Shown here: positions 28,063-38,435 of the stretch, one piece after another | Layout: every line of letters begins with the position of its first letter | Position numbering within the stretch: position 1 is the stretch's first letter | Assembly: GCA_905221605.1 (NCBI GenBank) | Contig: CAJNDS010002137.1 | Coordinates: 77,501-122,500 of the forward strand | Length of the DNA: 45,000 nucleotides | Origin: Symbiodinium natans | Lineage: Eukaryota; Sar; Dinophyceae; Suessiales; Symbiodiniaceae | Direction of reading: 5' to 3' | The notes under the pieces: generated by a model | What the model was told of the DNA's origin: nothing | Database searches by the model: none | What the model saw: the letters and a program-made list of their open reading frames with translations, nothing else | Program-made: the position numbers and the translations under genes

Positions 28063-28774
28063 TAGTAGCGCCTCCTACCCCCTCCTACCACCATAGCTGT
28101 GATAAATCCCTGTCTGCAAGACTCCTACTACACCCAACCCCTAAGAAGCCATATCCTGCAAAAAGAGATGCAGTAAGCTGAAGAATCGTGGGGCTACATG
28201 CTGAACCATACACAAGTCTTCACGCAAGGGGCGCAACGCCACTTGCAAGTTCCCGAGTATCAGGACCCTAAAGCTACCAAGTACTGTATACACGACACAA
28301 AGGAAAGCCTTTCCGCATTCAGGGTCAGAGTGACCCTCAACCCTAAACCCTGGACCCGAAATGGCAAGAGTCCCGAACTCCGGTAGGAGGCATGAGGGCT
28401 GTACTGATTTGGCTTCACACCTAAGGGGATTGGCGCCTAAACCCTACCCAAAGAGTCCAACACCCCGTCATTCAGGAATAGGATCCTTAATATGGTTTGA
28501 GGTCAGTTGCATTGGGCTCTTTACTTTGGGAATCTAGACCATACGCCCTACACCCCAAGCCCCATAAACCCCTAAAACCCTAAACCATAAAACGCTGAAA
28601 CCTAAATCCCTAAAACCCCAAAACCCTACAACCCTAAAGCCCTAAAGCTCCAAAATCCGAAAGACCCTAAACCCTAAAGACCCTAAAACCCTGCAACCCA
28701 AAAGACCCTAAAGCCCTAAAGCCAAAAACCCCTAAAGACCTAAAGCCCTAAAGAACCCAAAGACCCTAAGCCCT

Positions 28775-28903
28775 GCGGCACAAGGCGCCCGGGCCCGGCT
28801 GGGCGAATTCCAAACACTGGTTGCCCAAAGCCGCGAGCAGGGTGTCAGCGGCGAGCCGAAAGGTGGAAATTTTGTGCCAAGGCTGTTGAGGGGCTTATCT
28901 TGA
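28775..28903 (+). CDS. Probable exon, coiled-coil-like, unknown protein
   Basis: 42 codons on the plus strand, AAQGARARLGEFQTLVAQSR then EQGVSGEPKGGNFVPRL, ending at TGA. The first half looks helical. It lies between degenerate CCCTAAA sequence and the foldback cluster. Family not recognised. Confidence 0.4.
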   Translation, partial: AAQGARARLGEFQTLVAQSREQGVSGEPKGGNFVPRLLRGLS

Positions 28904-28904
28904 G

Positions 28905-29155
28905 AACCCCAAAAAACCCACCTTCTTTTCTAGTTCTGACTCTAAAACCCCCCCCCCCCCCCTAATGGGATTCTTAGAGGTCACCTACAAGAGATGTAGG
29001 TTTTGGGCTCTGCAGCTAGGGCCCCCCTAATTAACAGGATTCTGAGAGGTAACCTGCAACAAAAGCAGGTCTTGATCTTTTAAGGTAGGGCTTCATGGAA
29101 TTCTTAGAGATGACCTACAAAAAATGTAGGTTTGGGGCTCTTCAGGTGGGGCTGT
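28905..29155. repeat. Cluster of foldback repeats, AAACCTACA family
   Basis: Three successive units of GATTCTTAGAGGTCACCTAC / TGTAGGTTTTGGGCTCT type. A poly-C run at 28948-28962 interrupts the first. Confidence 0.65.
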
Positions 29156-29214
29156 GGGCTTTTGGGTTTAAAGGCTACATTGCATCCCCCGCACCCTTGC
29201 AAAACCCAGCACTT

Positions 29215-29329
29215 CTTGGCTGCACTCAGAAGGGTAGCTATAAATGAACCCTAAACCCTAAACCCTAAATCCTAAACCCTAAAACCAAAAAGGCTAAGGA
29301 TCTAAAGTTTTCAGTAAAGCACCACAAAG
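29215..29329 (+). repeat. Dispersed repeat, copy with telomeric centre
   Basis: Partner of 1584-1694. Left flank CTTGGCTGCACTCAGAAGGG and right flank AAAGGCTAAGGATCTAAAG are conserved; between them lie five CCCTAAA-type units (one CCTAAAT variant). Confidence 0.8.
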
Positions 29330-29830
29330 ACTTCTTCACCTTTTCTACCCCAAGAGCCATGCCATCCCATGCCGGGGTTTAGGGTTTAGGGTTTAGGGTT
29401 TAGGGTTTAGGGTTTGGGGTTTAGGGTTTAGGGTTTAGGGTTTGGGGTTTAGGGCTTAGGGTTTGGGGGGGCTTGCGGCACCTCTAGACCCAACAGTCAC
29501 CTAGAAACAAAAAAAAGGGTCTTGCTTTTTTGGCTTAAAGAGGAAAGGGAACCCAAGCCCTAAAAGAAGGGAATAAGGGCCTAGACTCTGTCAAAGGACT
29601 CTGCCTCAGGCCCCTATAGGTCGCACCCTCGGGGTTTAAAAGGCCGTTTTTGAAGATCCACTAAGGGCCAAACTTGGAGTATGTTAAGGGAAACCTTTAG
29701 GGGTACAACCTTAGGGGTACGAGTCTGGACCACTTGTTTTTGGGTCCTAGACTCGAGGGTGTGATTCAAAGGCTCGTGCCCGACTTTAAACCCTAAACCC
29801 TAAACCCTAAACCCTAAACCCTAAACCCAG

Positions 29831-29965
29831 GTCTTGTTCGTCCCGAGGGTCGTTAGCCGTTTGCAAGCTCGTCGCAGCTCGGCTTCGGAGCTCGTTGTTT
29901 TGCTTTCGGGGAGCGGTCGCACGACGGCCATTGCAGGAGGCAGGCAAAAAGCACTCAGGGTTTGT
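29831..29965 (+). CDS. Probable exon whose acceptor is the end of a telomeric array
   Basis: The preceding array ends CCCTAAACCCAG and the exon starts with G. It reads VLFVPRVVSRLQARRSS, ASELVVLLSGSGRTTAIAGG, RQKALRVCS. It is free of stops and strongly gene-like, and a new array begins at 29969. Family not recognised. Confidence 0.5.
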
Positions 29966-30038
29966 AGCCCTAAACCCTAAACCCTAAACCCTAAACCCTA
30001 AACCCTAAACCCTAAACCCTAAACCCTAAACCCTAAAT
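29962..30038 (+). repeat. Interstitial CCCTAAA array
   Basis: About 10 units, facing a short TTTAGGG stretch across a 10-base spacer. Confidence 0.95.
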
Positions 30039-30244
30039 CTATGGGGTTTAGGGCTTTGGGGGAGGGGAGTTCAGAGCTTTGGGGGGAAACATGCGTCTGT
30101 AGGTCTACCTCAAAGCAAGGCACAGTCGATTTGCAACCCCACATCCTCGGCAAATATGACTCCATGGCGTAGTTCAAGTCCAGGGCCTAGGTTTAGGGTT
30201 TAGGGTTTAGGGTTTAGGGTTTAGGGTTTAGGGTTTAGGGTTTA

Positions 30245-30440
30245 GGGTTTGGCTAGTAGAAGTACAAGCCTGCTACTCGGGGACGCTTGTTCCATGTCTT
30301 TACGTTCTTCTCTGCCTGGCCGTTCTGTGCCACAACCCAAAGCTGATTGGACTTGCATCTGGGCAAGGCAGAAGAGCAACCCCGGAGAGATCGAAGAGTG
30401 GCAGGTTGTGCGACGGCACTGCGAAGCCATGGGGGCTTGA
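30245..30440 (+). CDS. Possible exon, unknown protein
   Basis: Open on the plus strand directly after a TTTAGGG array: VPQPKADWTCIWARQKSN and PGEIEEWQVVRRHCEAMGA. The opposite strand is also open, and a second plus frame is plausible, so the frame is uncertain. Confidence 0.3.
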
Positions 30441-30639
30441 GAAGGAAAGCGTGTCAAACCCGAAACCCTAAACCCTAGACCCTAAACCCTAAACCTTGAA
30501 GCCTACACCCTAAAGCCTCGACTAAACCTGAAACCCTAAACCCCAAATTTCCGGGTTTGCCTTGGGATGACCTTGCCTGGCATCACTTCACGATTTCTGA
30601 CACGGTGCACGGTGCTGGCTCCTGGGCGTCTGCTCAACC

Positions 30640-30950
30640 GAAGAAGTCTCGTAAATATACATATACATGCTATATAGACATATATTCCACATAAATAAAT
30701 GTAACAAATCCAACAAATGAATAAATACATAACTAGACAAACAAATAAATACATGTATACATATATATATATATAATGGATAGACAGATGGTATGAGGCT
30801 GCGCAGTCCAGCCCCAAGCATCTAATGTCATCAATAACCGACCTTCCAAGAGCCAGCGCGTAAGAGAGAAAGAGAGAGAGGGATAGAGAGAAGAGAGAAC
30901 AAAAAGAGAGAGATAGAGAGACAAAAGAAAGAAAGAGAGTCGGGCCCACG
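30640..30950. other. AT-rich and GAGA-rich microsatellite region
   Basis: TA/CATA-type repeats at 30655-30780 and GAGA-type repeats at 30866-30935. The minus-strand open frame here is a translation of these repeats. Confidence 0.7.
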
Positions 30951-31596
30951 CCCGACTCATGGTTTGAATTGAAAATCCGGTTCAGAGATCACTCTTTATC
31001 TGGCTGCAGAGGCGTCACAATGCAACAGATTGGCTCCTTAGCAGGTTCGGGGACTTGTGTCAGGCAGCTTGAGGCTGAGTGAGTTGCAGATATTGGGGGT
31101 TAGGGTTTAGGGTTTAGGGTTTAGGGTTTAGGGTTTAGGGTTTGGGGCTAAAGGAGGAACTTCATTTGGGGACTATGCGGGGGCTGTCTTGGTAGTAGGA
31201 CGATTTCGGGCCCCTTTAGCTCAAGGGCTGCCTCTTGGTATCCCTTCAGACTAGGTGCACGCAGCTACCACAGCAACGGTTTAGGGTTTAGGGTTTAGGG
31301 TTTAGGGTTTAGGGTTTAGGGGTTTCTCGCACAGTGCTGCAGGTGCAACAGCAAGCCATCCCCAAAGAACTAGGAGTCTTGATGGCACCTCGAACCCAAA
31401 CCCAACACCCTGCACCCCCAACACCCTACAGCCCCGTGCCCTGTGTGTAAGTACAGGTGGCAAGCTCCAAGCCCTACAATGAACTGCAAGCTTCAAGTGA
31501 GTTCTGCCTCATTTTGGCTTGGAACCTCGAAAACGAATGTCCAAGAGTTTAGGGTTTAGGGTTTAGGTTTAGGGTTTAGGGTATGAGAACCAGAAA

Positions 31597-31689
31597 GTAG
31601 ACATTGCAGAACAGCAGAAAAGCAGCTTGCTGTGGCTAGAGCATACGGATGGCAGCACATGCAAAGCAGAGGCGACAAGACTTGGCTGA
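31597..31689 (+). CDS. Probable exon, unknown protein
   Basis: Plus-strand VDIAEQQKSSLLWLEHTDGS then TCKAEATRLG and TGA. The islands at 31325-31400 (TVLQVQQQAIPKELGVLMAP) and 31780-31900 (basic, IRVKVRRASQKEAKKKHG) are also open on the plus strand and could be neighbouring exons. Confidence 0.4.
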   Translation, partial: VDIAEQQKSSLLWLEHTDGSTCKAEATRLG

Positions 31690-32193
31690 CTTCTGAACCC
31701 CTCTTAAAGGTTTTAGGGTTTAGGGTTTAGGGTTGTTTAACTTTTAAGCTCCTTATTGTAGTTTCTTCAACAACCAAACATAAGAGTTAAAGTCCGAAGA
31801 GCCAGCCAGAAGGAAGCCAAGAAGAAGCACGGCGCCAAAACACGAAGATCAGTCTCTGCTCGCACTCATTCATCATGTGGACTGGGTATGGACGCACCCT
31901 GAAGGCCAAACCCTGAAGAGTATACCCTAAACCCTAAACCCTAAACCCTAAACACCCTAAACCCTAAATCCGAAACCCCAAACCCTGAACCCCAAACCCT
32001 AAACCCTAAACCCTGTGATGATAATCCCTGTAATACAGGGACCAGAACCCTCGACTTACAAAGCCCGAAGCCCTAAACCCTTTTTGGGTTTCATTTTATC
32101 CCCCCAAAGGTCGGGCTAAACACAAGCTGGTGCGCAGTCTTAGTCACGCGCCGTGTGGGTCGGCTGCTCCCGTCGTGCCTCGCCAGTCGCCAA

Positions 32194-32230
32194 AACTCTC
32201 TCTCTCTCTCTCTCACTCTCTCTCACTCTC

Positions 32231-32283
<53 letters not shown>
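32194..32283 (+). repeat. CT dinucleotide microsatellite
   Basis: About 90 bp of CT with two CACTCT interruptions. It is a strong pyrimidine tract on the strand of the surrounding coding islands. Confidence 0.95.
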
Positions 32284-32284
<1 letters not shown>

Positions 32285-33395
32285 GCTAGGCTTAAGGTTT
32301 AGGGTTTAGGGTGTCTTGCTGTTCCCGTTCCTCTCGCTCTTTCTGCGATGCGATGTGTTTGAAACAGGCCGTCCAAAGTGGAGTGTATGAAGCACTCAGG
32401 TGTGGGGCGGAGGACCCCTTGTTTGTTTTTTAGTTCTGGAAACAGTGCTTCCGCAACTCGTCTAGCAAACCCTAAACCCTAAACCTAAACCCTATGCCCT
32501 AACGCCTCTAACTTGTGGAGGCATGGGCCAGATGAGGACACCTGAATGCTTCGGATATCTGGCTCGCTCAAGTCCCAAAGCAATCAGCTCCTAGCTTTAT
32601 TGCTTCTTGCTGCAGTACCCGAAAGCTCTCTAAAACCGTAAAAAGCCGAACCCCTGAACCCCTTGTGAACCCGGTGCGAGAGCCATGCCGGTACCTGCAA
32701 GCAAGGAAGCACCCGTGGCCCTTGGCCCTAAACCCTAAACCCTTGATAATAAACCTCAGAACTTTAGAGGGTCTTGAGCCTTCATGGGCGAGGAGGGGGT
32801 AGGTATCTGGGGGACCTGAGGGAAGCTTAGGGAGCCTTAGGGAGCAGCTCTTTTGAGCTCTGGACCCGCCTCAGGTGGTGAGAATGCCTCCTTGCTAGGG
32901 CACCTGCCGCGAACACGAGACGAGACCGGTTGAGGGTTTAGGGTTTCGGGCTCAGGGTGCCCCCACTGAGCCCTAAACCCTAAACCCTCTGAACCCTCTA
33001 AACCCTATAAACCCTATAAAAGCTTTGCAAGACCTCAGTTCCCCTCTAAATACCCTGAAGCTGCGCTTTCTCTCGCTCTCCGAAGTCTTAGCCTTTCTAT
33101 CCTAAGCCCTAGGAGGTCCCTAACCATACAAACCCTAAACCCTAAACCCCAAACCCCAAACCCTAAACCCTGAACCCTAAACCCACTCCCTGGGCTTGAA
33201 TATACGGTCGTCCGCCGCGCGTTCTCACCCACCCCCCAGCCCCAGCACCCCCAGCCCGAAACCCGAAACCCCAACCCCCCCCCCCCCCAAAAAAAAAAAA
33301 AAAACACACACACACACACAAGTTAAGCCTATAGACCCTCAACCCTAAACCCTAAACCCTAAACCCCAAACCCTAAACCCTAAACCCTAAAACCA

Positions 33396-33530
33396 GCCGG
33401 GGGCCTGCTTGGCATGTCAACGACGCGACCAACGGCCCACAGGTGCCGACGGGAGGCCCTTGCGCTGGTGTCACGAACCACCGAGGCGGCCTTCACAGCG
33501 TCGCTCTGGGTCGGCGGCTACTCCACCTAG
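33396..33530 (+). CDS. Probable exon, unknown protein
   Basis: 44 codons, AGGLLGMSTTRPTAHRCRRE, ALALVSRTTEAAFTASLWVG, GYST, then a TAG formed at the edge of the next TTTAGGG array. A donor such as CTGG/GTCGGC could come earlier. Family not recognised. Confidence 0.45.
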   Translation, partial: AGGLLGMSTTRPTAHRCRREALALVSRTTEAAFTASLWVGGYST

Positions 33531-33572
33531 GGTTTAGGGTTTAGGGTTTAGGGTTTAGGGTTTAGGGTTTAG

Positions 33573-33742
33573 GGGCTCCCGGCGCCGTGCCGGCAATGGC
33601 TGCTGCCTTCGCGACCATGAAGTCCGGCTTTCTTGAGCCGTTTTGGATTGAGGACTTTGAATCCTGGGTGCCCAGGTCCAGAAGCGGAAGCGTCCCCAGA
33701 GCCATCTGTCCGGCTTTGAAGACCCAATCCAAAGCCGCATAA
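33573..33742 (+). CDS. Probable terminal exon entered through a TTTAG/GG splice site
   Basis: The preceding array ends TTTAG and the exon continues GGGCTCC. It reads GAPGAVPAMAAAFATMK, SGFLEPFWIEDFESWVPRS, RSGSVPRAICPALKTQSKAA and TAA. An ATG lies at 33596. Composition is strongly gene-like. It may be the last exon of the plus-strand group. Family not recognised. Confidence 0.5.
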
Positions 33743-34168
33743 TGGAGTATATAGGGCGGGTGGGCGGGGTGGGTTAACCCCAAAGCCTAAACCCCAAACC
33801 CCAAACCCTACACCCTAAACCCCAAACCCTATAATAGCCCTAAATGCTAAACCCTAAACCCTAAACCCTAACCCCTAAACCCTAAACCCTAAACCCAAAT
33901 CCCCAAACACCGAACCAAAAACCCAGAATTCCGGAGCCCTGCGAACGGCCTGGTAGCCCAGCAACCATCTCAGTATAAATAAGGGGCACCCTTTTTGGGG
34001 CTGGCTACTTTGCAACTGAACCCCGCCCCAAACCCTAAACCCTAAACCCTAAACCCTAAACCCTAAACCCTAAACCCCTATAAACCCCTAAGGTGACCAC
34101 GGGGCTACCAAGACCAAACCCTAAACCCTAAACCCTAAACCATAAACCCTAAACCCTAAACCCATCAG

Positions 34169-34232
34169 GCCGGAGGGCTCCGGAGAGGCCAACGTGATGT
34201 CCGTGGCCGTGGAGGCCTGGCCCTGGCAAGGG
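34169..34232 (+). CDS. Possible exon, unknown protein
   Basis: Acceptor AAACCCATCAG before G, directly after a CCCTAAA array. It reads PEGSGEANVMSVAVEAWPWQ. Further plus-strand open islands follow at 34555-34618 (SADSLALRSLRRFLSDAL) and 34880-34970 (GRAPHGKAVARDLGRRGF). Confidence 0.4.
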
Positions 34233-34629
34233 GTTAGGGGTTTAGGGTTTGGGGTTTGGGGTTTGGGGTTTGGGGTTTAGGGTTTAGGGTTTAGGGTTCA
34301 GGGTTTAGGGTTAGGGTTTGGGGTTTGATAGGGTTACCTAGCTTGGCAAGGGTTTAGGGTTTAGGGTTTAGGGCTTAGGGTTTGGGGTTTAGGTTTTGTG
34401 GTTTAGGGGTTTTGGGATTTGGGGTTTTGGTTCTGAAGACTTGTTTTCTGGCGGCAAGGTTGAGCGAGCGCGCGCGAGACCCTAAACCCTAATTAAACCC
34501 TAAACCCGAAACCCTAAACCCTAAACCACGGGTTAGGGGGTTAGGTTGAGGGTTTCGAGGCCTCAGCGGATAGCCTGGCCCTACGAAGCCTCAGAAGGTT
34601 TCTTTCAGATGCTCTTAAACCCTAAACTC

Positions 34630-34717
34630 GGGATGTTTCTTCTCATGCTAACAGTCCTTAAGAGGGATTCTATGATAATCCCTATTAGGGACTGTTAGTA
34701 TAGGGGGGGGACATCCC
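34630..34717 (+). mobile_element. MITE-like palindrome, GGGATGTT family, fullest copy
   Basis: Both ends are present: GGGATGTTTCTTC at the left and ACATCCC at the right, with arms GCTAACAGTCCTTA and GGGACTGTTAGTATAGG. It is a short foldback with no gene. Confidence 0.7.
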
Positions 34718-36050
34718 AACCCTAAACCCTAAACCCCAACAAGGGCCTAATGCTGTAGGGAACATCCCTAGGTTTCTCGCGAAAATGCCCCAAAACCCTA
34801 AACCCCAAACCCTAAACCCCCAAACCCTAAACCCCAAACCCTAAACCCTAAAACCCAAACCCTAAACCCTAAACCCTCAGCAGTAGAAGCCTCGGGCGTG
34901 CACCACATGGCAAAGCGGTGGCCCGGGACCTGGGGCGCAGGGGTTTCAAGCCATCCTCATTGTCTCCGAAACCCTAGCTTGGGGTACCCCTAACCCTAAA
35001 CCCTAACCCCTAAAACCCTAAACCCCAAACCCGTAAACCCGTAAACCCGTAAACCCGTAAACCCGTAAACCCGTAAACCCCTAAACCCCTAAACCCCTGA
35101 ACCCCTGAACCCTAAACCCTAAACCCGTGAACCCTAAACCCTAAACACCAAACCCTAAACCGCTAAACCCCTAAACCCCAAACCCCAAACCCTAGCCCCA
35201 AACCCTAAACTCTCACCTTAAACCCAAAACTCTAACTGTGGTCAAAAGGTTCGAAGGGTCGAGAGGTCTCAGGAGCGAATATGGTTAGAGGGCTTAGGTT
35301 TTTTGGACTTGGGGGAAAGGTTTGAAGTTCGAACCTTTGGAATGAAAGCCATGGCGGTTTCAGGGTTTACGGCTTAGGGCTTAGGATGTAGGGTTTAGGC
35401 GCATGACTTAGCCCTGAAAGGGAGGGAGAAGCTTCAGCTTTCAAACGGGGTTTTCAGTACCACAGCATTTCGAAGGTTGAGTTGGTTACCTGCAGTACTC
35501 AAACCGTAAGATTCTCCACCCTAAACCCTAAACCCTAAACCCTAAACCCTAAAGCACACCCAACCACGAAGACACAACATCTGTGAACCCGAAGTGTGTA
35601 CACGCACCCTCCCCCCCCCCCCCCCCCCGGGCCCCCCCCGGGGCAAAAAGACGAAGAATCAAGGCTGCTAGGGTTCAGGGTTTTAGGGTTTAGGGTTTAG
35701 GGTTTAGGGTTTAGGATTTAGGGCAAATTTAGGGCTTAGGATTTAGGGTTTAAGGGCTGCCGGGGGCAGCTTGAAACGTGCCTCAAGCAATCCCCCAAAA
35801 AACAGCAGACCTCGTCTCCTCAAAGCCCTACGTGGAAGTTGATCAAGATACCTATTCCCGCCTCCCCCCCCCCCAAACCCTAAACCTCATAAGGGAGAAG
35901 ATGTTCGAATTTTGGGTTTTGGGGACCTTAAGCAAATAGTAGAGTGCACCTTAATTTATAATTAATGGAGGGGATCCTTCATATGATTTAAGAAATATCC
36001 AAGGGCTCTTTGGGAAGCTCCCAATCAAGCAACGACGCCGAGTCTTTGAG

Positions 36051-36172
36051 GTTCCCGCCGGCGGTGCTGGGCAGGCTGCGGGCGCAGGCGCCGCGCTCGG
36101 CGCGCTCGGCGCTCTCGGCGCGCTCGGCGGTGCGGCAGGGCTAGGGTGGGGCCTCGTGGGATGCAGGTGGGG
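36051..36172 (+). CDS. Probable exon, Gly/Ala/Leu-rich hydrophobic protein
   Basis: After TTTGAG (before GTT) it reads VPAGGAGQAAGAGAALGALG then ALGALGGAAGLGWGLVGCRW. The GALGAL repeat comes from a 9-10 bp DNA repeat (GCGCTCGGC) and could be a membrane segment. Another frame is open too. Confidence 0.35.
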
Positions 36173-36464
36173 TTTAGGGTTTAGGGTTTAGGGTTTAGGG
36201 CTTAGGCTTTAGGGGCGGCACTAGCTCTAGCAGGGTTCAAGAGGCTCATCTTCAGGTAGTCTTCTATCTACTTACACTTTGGTGCCGTAGGGGGACACCG
36301 TAGCCCCGAAACCCGAAGCTCCACCAGAACCCTGGAGGAATAGGTGCCGCTGCAAGTCTGGGTTGGGTTCATGCGCCGAAGCCTAAAACATTCTTTTTTA
36401 GGGGTGAGAGGGTTACTGTGTTTTTCCCTAACCCTAAACCCAAACCCTAAACCCTAAACCTCAT

Positions 36465-36580
36465 TCTATGGCTCCCAGTCTTGCCGACCAGGAGGAAGCT
36501 GGCTTGAGGCTGGGATTGAGTGGGCAGCTACTAACTAGTTTAGTCCTTGCAGCTGTGATGAGCTACAGCAGGACCGGGTT
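36465..36580 (+). CDS. Possible exon, unknown protein
   Basis: ATG at 36468 then APSLADQEEAGLRLGLSGQL, LTSLVLAAVMSYSR, running into telomeric sequence. Hydrophobic toward the end. No family recognised. Confidence 0.3.
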
Positions 36581-37237
36581 TAGGGTTTTGGGGGTTAGAT
36601 TTCTTTGGTTAAATGGCTACATTTTACCAATAAGAAGCCTTCTAGAGACCCTAAACCCTAAACGCAACATGCTGACGGTTGCATCCCATCAAAAAGCTTC
36701 AACGCCCGAAGCCTTCAACCAAAACACACCCCAAACCCTAAAACCTAAACCCTGACCCTAAACCCTAAACCCTAAACCCTGAACCTTAAACCCTAAACCC
36801 TAAACCCTCAAGGCCAGGATAAATAGAAATTGGTCGCGTTTCATTACGGGCAGCTCGTGCAATAATCCTTTCATCCTTCACAGCACAAGAAATCAGACAA
36901 AAGCATGGCTTTCAGGGCACCAAGAAAGACGCTGAACGGGGTTGAAAGCCCCGAAACGAAAGATGCTGCGGGCGCCTTTGTAGGCCCCCCAAAACCCCCC
37001 AAAAAACCCAACCCCCCCGACAAAACCTCCAAATTTCAGCAAGAGAGCCATCGCAAAAGAAAATTCCGTTCAAAAAGCAAAAAACAAAAACTCACCCAAA
37101 ACCCCCCCCCCCCCCCCCCCCCCCCCCCCAACAAAAAAAAAAAAAAAAACGACAAAACTCCGAACAGAAACCCTATACAATTTCCATCAGCCCTAAACCC
37201 TCAACCCTAAGCCTCCGATACGCAAGCTCCAGAAGTA

Positions 37238-37388
37238 CTTGAAGGTTCATGGGACCTAAGAACCACTTCTAACTGGGCTTCTAACCCTACTTATAATTGG
37301 GATAACCCCTATAAGGCCCTTTAGGGGAATTATAAGTAGGGTTCTAAGTACAGTTCTAATTGGTTAGTAAGCACCATGAACCTCCAAG
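37238..37388. mobile_element. 151-bp palindromic MITE-like element flanked by TA
   Basis: Same length as the copy at 10370 and in inverse orientation. The ends are CTTGAAGGTTCATGG and CCATGAACCTCCAAG, with TA on both sides. Confidence 0.75.
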
Positions 37389-37483
37389 TAGGCTTCATGA
37401 GCCGAGGTGCTGCGGAGAGGGTCGTTGAACCTGCCCAAAAGCCCCGCCCTGGGTTGGTCCCTTTGAGCCAGGAGCTCCCCAAC

Positions 37484-37640
37484 AAAGGGTTTAGGGTTTA
37501 GGGCTAGGGTTTAGGGTTTAGGGTTTAGGGTTTAGGGTTTAGGGTTTAGGGTTTAGGGTTTAGGGTTTAGGGTTTAGGGTTTAGGGTTTAGGGTTTAGGG
37601 TTTAGGGTTTAGGGTTTAGGATTTAGGATTTAGGATTTAG
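37484..37640 (+). repeat. Long TTTAGGG array
   Basis: About 20 units with three TTTAGGA variants at its 3' end. Confidence 0.95.
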
Positions 37641-38009
37641 GGTCCAGGGCTGAGGTTTGGGGTTAGAGTTTAGGGCTAAGGGTTTCGGGAGCCACTACCA
37701 CTACGGGACCATCACTACTCTCTACCCAAGTTCTCAATCCAAAGCATACCCAATAAAGGACGGCAATCTGGAACCGGCTGAGGACTCAGCACGAGCTTCC
37801 CCTCAAAAGGATTTTGGAGCCCCAATGCTCTTCTCACTCTGAGACTACAGTGGGAAGGCTGTTCATGTACGTCGAACCCGGAAGGCTTCTCATGGGGCCT
37901 GCCCTTAAAGCTTACCCAAAACCCTTAACCCTAAACCCTCAACCTTAGACCATGAACTCTCCCACCCCCCACACCCGAAATTCCCTAAATCCCCTAAACT
38001 CCCTAAGTT

Positions 38010-38358
38010 CCCTAAACTCCCTACATTCCCTAAACCCCCTAAATCCCCTAAACTCCCGAAACCCTAACCCTAAACCCTAAACCCAAAATCCCCCAAACCC
38101 CTAAACACCTAAACCCTAGCCCCAAACCCTAAACTCCCTAAACCTCTAAACCCTAAACCCCAAACCCCAAAACCCTAACCCCTAAAACCCTAAACCCCAA
38201 ACCCCCAAACCCCCAAACCCCCAAACCCCTAAACCCCTGAACCCCTAAACCCCTAAACCCCTAAACCCCTAAACCCCTAAACCCCTAAACCCCTAACCCC
38301 TAAACCCCTAAACCCTAAACCCTAAACCCTAAACCCTAAACCCTAAACCCTAAACCCT
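38010..38358 (+). repeat. Graded CCCTAAA-type array with 8-bp variants
   Basis: A transition from CCCTAAACT and CCCCAAA variants through about 12 units of the 8-bp form CCCCTAAA to pure CCCTAAA. The ordered change of unit suggests local expansion of single variants. Confidence 0.9.
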
Positions 38359-38360
38359 TG

Positions 38361-38435
38361 CTGGCACTTACATGGCGGCCTCCGGCTCGGGGGATGGCGG
38401 CTGCCAGCCGATGGAGGGGGAGCCACCTGGCGGAG
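38361..38435 (+). CDS. Possible exon, unknown protein
   Basis: Plus-strand AGTYMAASGSGDGGCQPMEG then EPPGGG between two telomeric arrays. Short and Gly-rich. Confidence 0.3.

Noticed and set aside
31508-31525. Trans-splice leader relic (CATTTTGGCTTGG)
   Set aside because: Only part of the dinoflagellate leader 3' end is matched and the expected CTCAAG ending is absent.
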